Made by a program: the position numbers and the translations under genes. Shown piece after piece: positions 10,541 through 21,300 of a DNA stretch of 64,000 bases; positions within the stretch are counted from its first letter, which is position 1, and each line of letters opens with the position of its first letter. Below the pieces are notes generated by a model. That model had not been told where the DNA came from and did not search any database. It saw only the letters and a list, made by a program, of their open reading frames with translations. Origin of the DNA: Phytophthora colocasiae (lineage: Eukaryota > Oomycota > Peronosporomycetes > Peronosporales > Peronosporaceae); contig JAGKQI010000078.1 in the NCBI GenBank assembly GCA_018806915.1, positions 1,426,001-1,490,000 of the forward strand. The letters run 5' to 3'.

Positions 10541-12994
10541 TCAGCCACATTGTACTAGTTTCGCCCACGAGAGTTGGGCAGCGTTTACTCGTTTTAGCAA
10601 TTGAAGCCCTCGTGAATATTCGTTATGAGTGTTAACCACTTCCACTGGGAGGAGTAATATTTGGGAGGGACGTAAAATCGATCGATAGTATGCCAATTCT
10701 GCTGAACTGTACATCATTTGGAAGTAAACGAGTGGGTCACTCATCAACACAGCATTCATAAAGGCTACATTAGCCTCGACGTTGCAGGAGCGACCATGGA
10801 GACATTTCATCTGATGCTGAATGTAGCGGAAAGTATTGACATTCATCCGAACCGAGGGAGTATTATCCTTGTATTGCCGCAGTAGTTTGTCTGATAATAA
10901 ACGGTTAGGAACCATTGGAAGGGGATGAACAGGCCTCTTCGGCTGTAAAAAGCACCCCAGTTTACTCTGTGTTTGAGTGCGTGTCAGTAGATTTCTTTCT
11001 TGGATACAGAAGAAATCGCTTGTCCAATGTACACACATGCTCACTGTAGGCCACAAAACCCCTGCTGAATAGGGCACTGGGGTCGGGGAGAGCAGGAACC
11101 ACTGCGAATACGTGTACTTGTCTTCTCTATACATCAGAACTCGATAATTAATCCATACCGTGCGTACTACGCGTAAAACCATAACGGTGAAAAGTAAGCA
11201 AAGGAGAAATTTAATGTCAATAAACACTCCACCAAGGAAAGAGTTCCCTCTTCCACGATTCCCGAAGCTGTACCGGTATTTCACTCCTTCCCACGCTCTA
11301 CCGACGTTGTCAGGAAGTACCATTACCTCCAAAACCTGCGTAGAACGGAATGAAGTAGAACGATACTGAGCTGACAGGGTAATACTGGAAAATCCGCTAA
11401 GTAAAAACTCTGGAACGCCAATGATCCCGTTATTTGGTTGGTAGTTCTGCCCCATCCAACGCGTGGTGGACATTTTTACCACGATATGCCACACTAACGA
11501 GTAAATCCAGACGTTGCGCATCTGAACGACAGTGTAGGAGATAAAAGTCTCCAGATTAATATTGATAATCCCATCTTTCGAGAAATAATGACTCTCCAGC
11601 ACTTGATATGTGAATGGAGCATCCAATAAGTGAGCCAAAACATAACACGCCACTGGGAACGGGCTACCGTATACAACACATTGCGTTGGTACTTTCGTGA
11701 ATAACTGGCAGGTTTTCAGTAATTGAGTCCGTATCGTCATTTCCTTATTGTGGATAAAATAGCAGCTTAAAATCAGTGCCATTCCCCGTAGAAAGAAATA
11801 ACTCTGGCCAATAATCCGAAGAGCAGCAACAACGCGATACCATTGTACGATATCGGAGACCATTAGTCCCGTCTCGTAGCGATAATCATCGATGTATACA
11901 GTCTCGCAGACGTTGTCATTGCAATTTCGAGCTCGGATAATCGTACTAACATCCGACCACCGAAATCCGAGAGAAGAGAATCCTCCACGGTTTACTTGTA
12001 AGTCGTCTTGGCTTTCAAGTAGCATTAAATCCACTGTAAGGCTAGGATATGTCACTTGTATATCTTGAACACGTTTCAATATATGTTGATACAACAACCC
12101 CACTGCTTTCCCTTCAGTGTCAGAAGAAGCGCAAGATCTCTGAAAATTTATCCAAAGCTGCTGACAAAATCGAGGAATCCGTGAACGACTGCGCAGAGTT
12201 TTAGGGAAACAAATATCTCCAGCGTTCATTATGGATAAAACCTCGGGGGAGTAATAGAGAGCCTGACTGGTACGCCAATTGATGTTGGTGAACCATCTTG
12301 GGAGTAAAAGTTGATGGAATCGGTCGATATAAGCGCTTTGGGTTCGTAAAGTCAAAGTTACCGGCCCTGGCGATGAAGTTTTAACGGTTTTACCTCGGTT
12401 TTTCACACCTGCCACCGCATTTACGACCGAATCGACCATTTCAAACGCCACATCGCCACAGATTCGTGTACTAGAGCAGGATTCCTTGTAGAGAATACAC
12501 GCTGGGAAGTCTAAGTCGAAATGCCTCGCCAATGCCCGCCAACTGATGGAAGTTGAGTCGAATTTGTAGCTCCATACACGCGCGGACGAATTACAGGCTA
12601 AAGCTTCGTCTTTTGACGATTTAAACACGGAATGGTTCCAGGATGTTCCGAAATTCACCACTTCATCTGGTTGAAGAACAGGATACAAATTGTGTAAATC
12701 CGATACGCTCAAACCAGAGCGAAAGACGTCCGAGAATACCAACAAAAGAGAGAATATCCCGACGGCAAAGCGAGGCCAAGAGATTGGCAGGTGCCGCTCG
12801 AAAATCTGTTCGCGTGCGATAATATGCTTAGCTATTGACTGTTCAATGAGTAAATCGGGGCTTGTGAACTCGCCAGGTCGTCGTAGTGAACACCTTCGAG
12901 TATAGCGCGTAACCCACGTGGAGATAATAGTTAGCGCCTGGTTGCGATCAAGACCCGAGCGTATTGGAGTGGGCGTCACTCGAATTGAACTCAT
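10541..12994 (-). CDS. Multi-pass membrane protein of unknown family, paralogue A
   Basis: 817 residues; I do not recognise the family. One hydrophobic segment lies near 76-95. It is followed by a roughly 280-residue region with scattered Cys (possibly disulphide-linked) and NxS/T sites, which looks like a luminal or extracellular domain. A cluster of hydrophobic segments follows (about 385-410, 440-460, 490-510, 530-550, 600-625), then a hydrophilic C-terminal region with the block YIQHQMKCLH and MSDPLVYF. The last residues, LVQCG, are shared by all three paralogues. The topology could suit a transporter, channel or receptor, but no catalytic motif is visible. Starts at an ATG equivalent to paralogue C. 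No introns. Confidence 0.8.
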   Translation of the reverse strand: MSSIRVTPTPIRSGLDRNQALTIISTWVTRYTRRCSLRRPGEFTSPDLLIEQSIAKHIIAREQIFERHLPISWPRFAVGIFSLLLVFSDVFRSGLSVSDLHNLYPVLQPDEVVNFGTSWNHSVFKSSKDEALACNSSARVWSYKFDSTSISWRALARHFDLDFPACILYKESCSSTRICGDVAFEMVDSVVNAVAGVKNRGKTVKTSSPGPVTLTLRTQSAYIDRFHQLLLPRWFTNINWRTSQALYYSPEVLSIMNAGDICFPKTLRSRSRIPRFCQQLWINFQRSCASSDTEGKAVGLLYQHILKRVQDIQVTYPSLTVDLMLLESQDDLQVNRGGFSSLGFRWSDVSTIIRARNCNDNVCETVYIDDYRYETGLMVSDIVQWYRVVAALRIIGQSYFFLRGMALILSCYFIHNKEMTIRTQLLKTCQLFTKVPTQCVVYGSPFPVACYVLAHLLDAPFTYQVLESHYFSKDGIININLETFISYTVVQMRNVWIYSLVWHIVVKMSTTRWMGQNYQPNNGIIGVPEFLLSGFSSITLSAQYRSTSFRSTQVLEVMVLPDNVGRAWEGVKYRYSFGNRGRGNSFLGGVFIDIKFLLCLLFTVMVLRVVRTVWINYRVLMYREDKYTYSQWFLLSPTPVPYSAGVLWPTVSMCVHWTSDFFCIQERNLLTRTQTQSKLGCFLQPKRPVHPLPMVPNRLLSDKLLRQYKDNTPSVRMNVNTFRYIQHQMKCLHGRSCNVEANVAFMNAVLMSDPLVYFQMMYSSAELAYYRSILRPSQILLLPVEVVNTHNEYSRGLQLLKRVNAAQLSWAKLVQCG

Positions 12995-13074
12995 AACGAC
13001 GGGAACGATATTTAACTGCTGCTTGGATGTGGACAGTTTAGTTGAAGGCAGATTTAGCTTAGCTTAGTCTCATA

Positions 13075-15528
13075 TTATCCACATTGAACAAGCTCCGCCC
13101 ACGATAATTCAGATATATGCACTAGTCGAAGCAGCTTCAATCCTCTGATGCATTCGTTGTGTTCACCAACGACGGCCACTGACAGAAGAACGATTTGCTT
13201 TGGACACCATATCGACTGGTAATAAGCTACTTTCTCGCCCCCATATACCACACGGAAATAAACCAGCGGGTCGCTAAGAAGAACTGCGTTGATAAATGCC
13301 ACATTGGCCTCCACGTCGTCCGAGCGGTTGTGCAAGCTCTTCATCTGGTGTTGGATATACCGGTACGTAGCGGTGGTTTTCCTCGTACGTCGTCGGATTT
13401 CTGCATCCGGGAGATATTTGGCTTGAATAGAATTTATCGCAAGTACTCGCGCATTCCCCGTTCTCCACCGAAGAAGCCTCGCAACAAGCGGGTGTCGCGT
13501 TCGATATTGTTTTTTCTTGACAATCTGAAGCAATTCCGGCTCTTCGTTCCGAATATCCTGGATACAGTAAAAATCCCTTGTCCAGTGCACACACATGCTC
13601 ACACTAGGCCACAAAATTCCAGCAGAGTAAGGAACGGGAGTCGGTGGCAGTAGATACCAATGGGAATATCTGTGCTTATCTTCTTTCTTCCAGGCCGCCC
13701 AAAATCGAACTTTTGCGAGGTGAACAGCCCACCACACAGCAACAAAAAAAACGAAGCAGATTAAGAATTTTAAATCGATAATTACGCCACCAAGTAGCGT
13801 AGTACCCCTCCCTCGACGCGAGAAGCTGTACATATACTTCACCGCTTCCCATGCCGAACCAATATTACTTGGGAATTCCATAATTGTCAATATCTTCGCG
13901 GATCGAATCGATGTCATTCGATATTGAGCCAAAAGAGTAACGTATGAGAAAATACTAAGCAGAAATTCAGGAACGCCGACTAAGCCACTATTCAGTCGAT
14001 TCGTGTGATTTCTGGTGGTAAATCGCGTTAAAATCATGATGCTTTGCCAGATTAAAGCGTAGACCCAGACACTTCGCATCTGAACCACAGCGTAAGACAC
14101 GAAAGATTCCGGCTTAATATTCACAACACCAGCTTGTGAGAAGAAGTGGCTTTCCAGCACTTGGTAGGTGTATGGAGCATCCAGAAAATGAGCAAGAACG
14201 TAGCACAAAATAGGGAACGGACTACCGTAAACTACCGATTGAGTAGGGGTTTTCATGAAAAGATGACGAGCTTTACGTAGCTGAATCCACTTGAAAGATT
14301 TATCTTCAGTTGGATTTTGAAAAACGAAATAACAGCTTAGCATTAAGCCAATTCCACGTAACCAGAAGTAAAGTTGTCCGATAAATCGCAGTGTAGCTAT
14401 AAGACGATACCATTGAATGACATCGGAAGTTAATAGCCCCGTCTCGTATCGATATTCGTCGATAAAAACGGTTTCGCAAGGGAAAATCCTGCAATCTCTA
14501 GCCCGGATAATTGTAGCTACATCTGATCGTCCGAATCCAAGATAGCTTAAACCACCTTTATTCACTTGCATGTCTTCTTGGCTCTCCAGAAAGGTTAAAT
14601 CCACTGATAAATCTGGAAAACGCGTTTGAATATCGTACAGTCGCTTCATGGCGTGGACGTAGAGCAGACCTACAGCTTGGCCTTCCATGTCACTGGGTGC
14701 ACACGAGCGTTTCAAGTTGACCCAAATGCGTTTACAGAATCGAGGGGTTTGCATTTTACTCCCATTGGCTGGAAAGCAGATTGACCGAGCGTTTGATCTC
14801 GCAAGTAGTTCTGCAGAATAATACAATGCTTGATTTGTACGCCAATTAACATTTTTAAACCAATTCGGAAGCAAGAATTGGTGCAGTCGGTCGATATATT
14901 CGTTCTCAGTTCGAAGCATATGACTGACAGGTCCTTGAACTGTTGGATTCCCAATTGAAATAGCAGTAACGAGAGAATCAATCATATCGAACGCGTGGAT
15001 TCCGGATATAAACTCGTTTACACACGTTTCAACATAGTAAAAACACTCCGGAAATGCTTTTACGTCGAAATGCCACGCGAAAGCTCTCCAACTGATAGAT
15101 GTTGAATCGAACTTGTAGGTCCAAACCAGCGCAGTTTTATCCACCGCTTCGCTTTTAGTCGCAGAAAAAACGGAGTAATGCCACGTCGTGCCGAAACCTA
15201 AAACTTGGTCCGGTTGAATCGCAGGGTACGCTTTTTGCAGGCTTTTTACGCCTGCTCCACCTCGAAAAACATCTGAGAAAACGAGAAGTAGAGATACAAC
15301 TCCAGCGAAGAAGCGTATCCAAGAAAAGGGGAGATGTCGTCCGAATGCTTTCTCACGGGCTCTACGCTGTCGGATAGTAGTCTTTTGAATTAAATCCTCG
15401 AGGTTCTCGGAATCTAGAGTGGATAAACGCCGTCGTTCGGCTATCCTCGCAGCCCATCGGGATAAAATAGCACGGGCACGACTGCTTTCGGTAGCGAATG
15501 AAGCCGAAGTAACTTGGCTTGATGACAT
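13075..15528 (-). CDS. Multi-pass membrane protein of unknown family, paralogue B
   Basis: 817 residues from the ATG at 15528. An upstream in-frame ATG at 15561 would add 11 residues, but the inner start gives a length identical to paralogues A and C and aligns their N-termini. Same layout: basic N-terminal region, first hydrophobic segment (FAGVVSLLLVFSDVFRGG, near 70-90), Cys-containing loop, membrane cluster in the middle, and a C-terminal soluble part with YIQHQMKSLH, SDPLVYF and terminal LVQCG. Shared blocks include VVYGSPFPILCYVLAH, GVPEFLLS and PTPVPYSAGILWP. The intergenic spacer to paralogue A is only 80 bp, as expected for a tandem duplication. Confidence 0.8.
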   Translation of the reverse strand: MSSSQVTSASFATESSRARAILSRWAARIAERRRLSTLDSENLEDLIQKTTIRQRRAREKAFGRHLPFSWIRFFAGVVSLLLVFSDVFRGGAGVKSLQKAYPAIQPDQVLGFGTTWHYSVFSATKSEAVDKTALVWTYKFDSTSISWRAFAWHFDVKAFPECFYYVETCVNEFISGIHAFDMIDSLVTAISIGNPTVQGPVSHMLRTENEYIDRLHQFLLPNWFKNVNWRTNQALYYSAELLARSNARSICFPANGSKMQTPRFCKRIWVNLKRSCAPSDMEGQAVGLLYVHAMKRLYDIQTRFPDLSVDLTFLESQEDMQVNKGGLSYLGFGRSDVATIIRARDCRIFPCETVFIDEYRYETGLLTSDVIQWYRLIATLRFIGQLYFWLRGIGLMLSCYFVFQNPTEDKSFKWIQLRKARHLFMKTPTQSVVYGSPFPILCYVLAHFLDAPYTYQVLESHFFSQAGVVNIKPESFVSYAVVQMRSVWVYALIWQSIMILTRFTTRNHTNRLNSGLVGVPEFLLSIFSYVTLLAQYRMTSIRSAKILTIMEFPSNIGSAWEAVKYMYSFSRRGRGTTLLGGVIIDLKFLICFVFFVAVWWAVHLAKVRFWAAWKKEDKHRYSHWYLLPPTPVPYSAGILWPSVSMCVHWTRDFYCIQDIRNEEPELLQIVKKKQYRTRHPLVARLLRWRTGNARVLAINSIQAKYLPDAEIRRRTRKTTATYRYIQHQMKSLHNRSDDVEANVAFINAVLLSDPLVYFRVVYGGEKVAYYQSIWCPKQIVLLSVAVVGEHNECIRGLKLLRLVHISELSWAELVQCG

Positions 15529-15821
15529 TTTTAATGATGAATAGTAGCGAAGTAGACACAAATGCTATTTTGGTTCTCCCAGTCATATTGTTCTTTTACC
15601 AGCTGCAGTAGTTGGAGATCATAATGAGTTTACCAGTGGTCTGAAGCCCCTCCAACATGTAATTATCATTGGCAGAACTTGTCCAATGCGGCTGAAATAA
15701 TAGAAATCGTTTAACCCCATTAACTATCCTATTATTATCTATCCTGCGTTTGCGTAAGGCTCGCATCACGCTTCAGTAATGTATAAAAAAAGAGAATTTT
15801 TACAGAAGTGATACTTATTCG

Positions 15822-18275
15822 TCAACCACATTGAACAAGTTCTGGCCATGTAAGATCTGAAGGATGAACTTTTCGAAGAAGCTTGAGACCGGAGGCGTAT
15901 GGGTTAATACGAGAAACCACAAGTTCAGGTAATAGCAGAATCTGTTGTGGTCTCCACAGAGATTGATAAAATGCCAACTGATCACTTCCGAGCATTAAAT
16001 TCAAAAATACGAGGGGGTCACTCATCATCACGACATTCATGAACGCCACGTTAGCTTGGACAGTATCGGATCGTCGGTGAAGGCATTTCAGACGATGCTG
16101 GATAAATCGATACGGATTCACTAATCGTCGGCTAAAACGCTGTCGTAAACGCCGTTCCCCTTCCGTCAGGTATTTCGCTTGAACAGTAAAATTCGCTGCT
16201 ACCACTTTAGCGTCTGCGTTACCAAATATCCAGAATTTTACTGGACGGTGCACACGGTTTTGAGCCTGTTTCACGACTTTCAGTAGTAAAGGGCCTCGCT
16301 CATACCTCTCATCTCGAATACAGTAGTAATCACTGGACCATTGTACGCTTGCACTGACTGTAGGCCACAAAGTTCCAGCTGAATATGGCACTGGAGTCGG
16401 TGGGAAGAGAGCCCAGTGTCTATACCTTCGTTCTCCGTGCTTCCAACTCGAATATTTCACCCACAAAAGGTGTATTATCCACAATACGGCAATAGCGAAC
16501 GTGAGCAAAACGAGAAATTTCAAATCGATAATCACTCCACCGAGTAATAACCTGCCTCTTCCCAGTCGAGAAGAATTGTACTGGTGCTTAGCAGCCACCC
16601 AGCCTCGACCGGAATTGCTTGGAAGTTGAAAGATTTTATCAATTTTCGAGGAACGGAACGTTGTCGAGCGATACTGAGCGATCAATGTCACACTAGCAAA
16701 AGCGCTTAATAGAAACTCTGGTACTCCAAAAATCCCGCTGTGTACTTGATTCGATCGGATCAGCCCTCGCAGCGCCGATAAATGCACTATAAAATGCCAG
16801 ATCAAGGCGTAAATCCACACCGAACGCATTTGAACCACTGCGTACGCGATAAAAGCTCTCGGTTCGATATAAAGAGATCCACCTTGTGAGAAAAAGTGGC
16901 TTTCGAGGACATAGTACGTGAATGGAGAATCCAAAATATGCGCTAGGACGTAGCATATTATCGGGAACGAACTGCCATACACAACGCATTGAGTGGGTAC
17001 CTTCATGAAAAGGCGGCAAGCTTTGTGAAATTGCAGCATTTTGTTGTCCGTTTTTGCTGAAGCGTAGACGAAATAACAGCTTAGCATCAAGCCAATTCCA
17101 CGTAGCCAGAAGTAAACCTGTCCGATACTGCGTAGTGCTGCAACGAGTCGGTACCACTGGATAACATCCGACGTTAACAGCCCCGTTTCGTATCGATAAT
17201 CCTGCACGAACACAGTCTCGCACGCATTAAATGTGCAATTACGAGCTCGAAAGATGGTGCTGACGTCTGTCCGACGGAATCCCGTGGTGGATATCCCCCC
17301 TTGGCACACTTGCAAGTCCTCTTGGCTCTCCAAAAAAGTCAAATCAGTGGTTAAATTCGGGAAACGGGTCTGTAAATTACGCAGTCGCTCCATCGTGTGG
17401 ACATACAGCAGCCCAGCAGCTCTAGCAGTGTCCCCAGGGGCACAAGATCGCTCTAAATTCGTCCAGAGTTCTTGACAAAAGTGAGGAGTTCGTCTTCGGT
17501 CTCCATTACCAGGGAAACAAACCGCCCGAGCGTTAGTTTTATCCAGAATATCCGGTGAATAATACAGCGCTTGGTTCGTCCGCCAGTTGTAATTTGTCAA
17601 CCAGTTTGGCAGGATAAACTGGTGGAGTCGATCAATGTACTCGTTTTCCGACCGCAGGGTTAAAGCCACAGCATTTCCTCGGGTTTTACCGGCAGAAATC
17701 GCGTTGTTCATGCTGTCGATCATGTTAAAAGCCACTGATCCTGGAAAAGTTTCATTTGGACACTGAGATTCGTACAGTAAACACTGTGGATACTCCGCTA
17801 GCTTGAAATGTCTAGCGAACGCTCGCCAGACAATCGACGTCGAATCGTATTTGTAAGACCATACTTTCGCCATAGAAATTTCATCCAAGCTTTCCTCTTT
17901 CGTGGCTTCAAACACTGAATAATTCCACGATGTCCCGAATCCCAGCACTTCATCCAGTTGCAATGGTGGATAATATCTCCCCAGTGTTGATACACCAAGA
18001 CCCCCTCGAAAAATATCCGAGAAAACCAACAGAAGCGACACTAATCCGGTAATAAAACGTAAGAGAGAGAACTGGAGACTCTGATCAAACGCTTTGTCCC
18101 GAGCAACTGCTTGATGTTCCTGGTGTTGCAGAATGAGAGCAGTCGGGGTGAATGAGGCCAATTTCAAGCTCAATCGCCTCCTTTTCTCCGAGTAGTTGGC
18201 TGCCCAAGTGACTAAAGCCGAATGCGAATCCCTTCTCGTATTGCCGACGACCGAAGCTACTCGGATATGTGCCAT
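15822..18275 (-). CDS. Multi-pass membrane protein of unknown family, paralogue C
   Basis: 817 residues, same family as A and B. Conserved blocks in order: SLLLVFSDIFRGGLGV (first membrane segment, about 75-95), YDSTSIVWRAFARHF, YIDRLHQFILPNW, TFLESQEDLQV, DYRYETGLLTSDVIQWYR, VVYGSSFPIICYVLAH, GVPEFLLSAF, PTPVPYSAGTLWP, FIQHRLKCLHRRSD and terminal LVQCG. The Cys-rich loop (LYESQCP, CTFNACE) looks extracytosolic. Unlike A and B, the spacer to B (about 290 bp) contains no leftover coding sequence. Function unknown; probably expressed from its own promoter in the 67-bp gap before the KATNIP-like gene or beyond. Confidence 0.8.
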   Translation of the reverse strand: MAHIRVASVVGNTRRDSHSALVTWAANYSEKRRRLSLKLASFTPTALILQHQEHQAVARDKAFDQSLQFSLLRFITGLVSLLLVFSDIFRGGLGVSTLGRYYPPLQLDEVLGFGTSWNYSVFEATKEESLDEISMAKVWSYKYDSTSIVWRAFARHFKLAEYPQCLLYESQCPNETFPGSVAFNMIDSMNNAISAGKTRGNAVALTLRSENEYIDRLHQFILPNWLTNYNWRTNQALYYSPDILDKTNARAVCFPGNGDRRRTPHFCQELWTNLERSCAPGDTARAAGLLYVHTMERLRNLQTRFPNLTTDLTFLESQEDLQVCQGGISTTGFRRTDVSTIFRARNCTFNACETVFVQDYRYETGLLTSDVIQWYRLVAALRSIGQVYFWLRGIGLMLSCYFVYASAKTDNKMLQFHKACRLFMKVPTQCVVYGSSFPIICYVLAHILDSPFTYYVLESHFFSQGGSLYIEPRAFIAYAVVQMRSVWIYALIWHFIVHLSALRGLIRSNQVHSGIFGVPEFLLSAFASVTLIAQYRSTTFRSSKIDKIFQLPSNSGRGWVAAKHQYNSSRLGRGRLLLGGVIIDLKFLVLLTFAIAVLWIIHLLWVKYSSWKHGERRYRHWALFPPTPVPYSAGTLWPTVSASVQWSSDYYCIRDERYERGPLLLKVVKQAQNRVHRPVKFWIFGNADAKVVAANFTVQAKYLTEGERRLRQRFSRRLVNPYRFIQHRLKCLHRRSDTVQANVAFMNVVMMSDPLVFLNLMLGSDQLAFYQSLWRPQQILLLPELVVSRINPYASGLKLLRKVHPSDLTWPELVQCG

Positions 18276-18342
18276 CGAGACAAATTCTCAAATGATAAGA
18301 GCTAAATTTGCACTGGAAAAACAGGTTTTGGCTCTAAAAATG

Positions 18343-21300
18343 TCACTGTCGACATACTGCAGTCATGGGACGGAGATCAAGATCCACAATGACTCCTTCA
18401 GCTCCAGGGTCTGGTTTCCGGTACATGGCTCTGGATTCCTGCATCACTTGGCCCTCATTAATCCCCAGAACATCCTGCTCTTCCACTCCGCAGTAGTAAA
18501 CGTTCCTCTTTTCAGCTGTAGCTTGAGCTTGATTACTTGAAAACAACACAGCTTGGCCAAACTGCTCCGTCACTTTATGTACCTTGCCGAATCCTCCGTT
18601 TCTATCTGCCACTGGTGCTTTCTTCAATGTTCCAGAGAATAAATGGCTGTCGTCTAAATAAATATCCAGTTCTTTCACACCACGCTCTGGAGTCTTGCTG
18701 TAATTCCAGAATTTGATCATAGACAGCACCACGGGAGTATCAAAGCCAATGTACACGATATTTCCCTGTGGGTTACCGAGTGAACTGGCTAACGGAGCCA
18801 GCCACGAGTCATGAGCTTCCCACGTATTTTTGTCCAAACCACTGAGCAGATTATCGGGCGTTCGAGTGTCTTGCTGTTGACCATTTAAACGATCCAGTTC
18901 CGAGACGGAGTACGGTACAGCAGAGAGAATGGTCGGTTTGTCAATGATCCGAGCTCCATTGAAATCGTAGAGCTCCAAACCGTTGAGACCGAGGTAGTAC
19001 GGGTCACCCCACGTTGTCCAGCAAATGATCTTGAGTAGGAAGCCTTGTGGATACAAAGGAGCTTCGTAGTCTTGTCGGATGATTGGAGTCTTGTACGCAA
19101 TGGCTCGGAATGGATAGTGGACGCGTTCAGAGTACGAAAGAGCCTTGGTAGAGCTTCCACCGTCATCTGTGAATCTTAATAACTGGTCGAAGTGGAAATC
19201 TGCAACCCCAGGAGCTTTTCGGATTAAAAATCCCGTCTCTTTCGGTGAAATGACAACGCCATCGAGTAGAACCACCAGCTGCTTCACACCACGGTAGGTA
19301 TCTTCTGGTGATTTATTGTAGTTCCAGAGTCGAAGGCCGTAGAAATACTGCGCCGTCTTGAGCTCAATACGGACTTCTGGGACAGTTTCAGCTTCGAAAG
19401 GAACGAGCCACATGTGCATATCGTCACAGGTAGTCGCCTCTCCATCAACCAGCTTATCCAGGGTCCTTGGGTCGCCAATATACCCCAAAGAGACCAGATC
19501 TCTAGGCGTTGCATCCAAGTTATTTACATCTAAGGGGATTGGCGTCCCTCGCGAACCCACCAGCACCTGAAGTTGTGTCAAACCAACGTAATTTTGATCG
19601 CCCCAGGTACTGAGCAACTGCAACGTCAATCGTCGACCACGAGGAAGACTTCCATCCGAGTTTAAATCCTCATTCCTTCCTCTTCCAGATACCCCCTCGA
19701 TGATTTTTACTGCATCTGGAGATTTATGTTGAGGTTCCTCCACCCAAGAATCAATTGACGTCCTCACTCCTGTTGCCATTGTCATTGGTCGACCTGTACG
19801 TTGGCTCTGATCCTCGTTTTGCTGGGTGGTTGAGCTCGTTTCAGTCCGATTCCCTGCGTCTGAAGTCTGAGGGCGTCGGAGCTCCATTGAACGATGTACA
19901 CTATCAACAATCTCCCGCGTTTCTTCGTCTTCTCGCTGCTGCTCCCTTGCAATCACTCTCAGAGCTTCGTCATTAGCTTCAATTGCTGCTAGGATCGCTG
20001 CCTCCTGGGTGAATAGAATCACTTCGTTCGAAATTTCCATACTATCAGCTCCTACCAGGCCCGGAGCTTGTCGGATTTCGCCTTCAAAGATGATTTTCCC
20101 GGAGTTTTCTAGCTTCTGGTCAGTCTTGGACCTTAAAATTGAAGGAACTGAGCTGTAAAGAATGAGTCGAGCGTCTCGAACGCCTCGACAAGTGTGCGTT
20201 CGTGACTTGTTGTAATTCCAGATCCGAACCATTGAAATAGACACAGAAGAATCAAGTTCCAACAACACGTAGTGAGCTTCTCCAGCTGTGTAAGGAGCCA
20301 ACCACATGTGTAAATCGTCGCAGGTGAAGTTCATCCCATCCACTAAATTTCTCGGAATTCGTGGGTCATCCGAGTTCTCTTCCAGCACGTTAATACTCTC
20401 GGGGCACGCTGTAACTTGATTCACTGGGTCTTGGAATGTCACCAACCTGCCACAATGATCAAAAATCTCCACACCGTTAAGTCCGACGTAGTACGGATCG
20501 CCCCACGTACTCAAAATCTCAATCTGAAGCCATTTTCCTCTTGGAAGCACCGGAATTTCTGGAATTGCATCGTGATGGCCACCGTCATCAGGTGTACTTG
20601 GTTTAACAGCAAAATTTGGTTCAGATGAGGGATATTTGAGCACTTCAGTGGACGGAGAGACGGACATGAAGCTACTGGGTCCTTGACGTAACTCTGTGAG
20701 GAGTGCTGACGTTGAAAATGATGTACGCGAGGCAGAAATCTTCGGCTTTTCTTTGTATTTGGCTCCATCCGTTCCGAAACTTGTACTGGTTGCGTCTGCA
20801 TCAGCAGGCAATGGAAGACGACTTCGGTTCGTTTTACTGAACCTCTCAAGACTATCCCAGGACGAAAGAGACGCGAGGGTAGAAGGCTTTTCTTCTGTTC
20901 GTTGACTCGTTTGGACCTTTGCATCCGCCCATTCCGGTGGGTTTTGGCGCGAAAGTTCATCTTTCGCGTCATTTAGAGGACTTCGAGCACTGTAGAGTGG
21001 TTTTCCCTGCCGTCGACGACTTGTTACGCTACCAGAGGAGTGTTTATCGTCTGCATTCCACGAATCAAAATCTGTACTAGATCGACTGGTAGCGAGTAAA
21101 CGCTCGGTTGAAGACGTAGCTCCAGCTAGCCACAAAGGTGTTCCTCCAGTAGATTTCTCTTGGTTAAGTTCATCCGATTGACGGTCTGACTTCAATGCAT
21201 CGGCCCATTTCGTAGCCTTCACATCCGTTCGGTCAGTTGACAGAGAAGTATCGTTCCCACGAGCTGTACGCGACATTTTCCGACCACCTCCGCGTAAATC

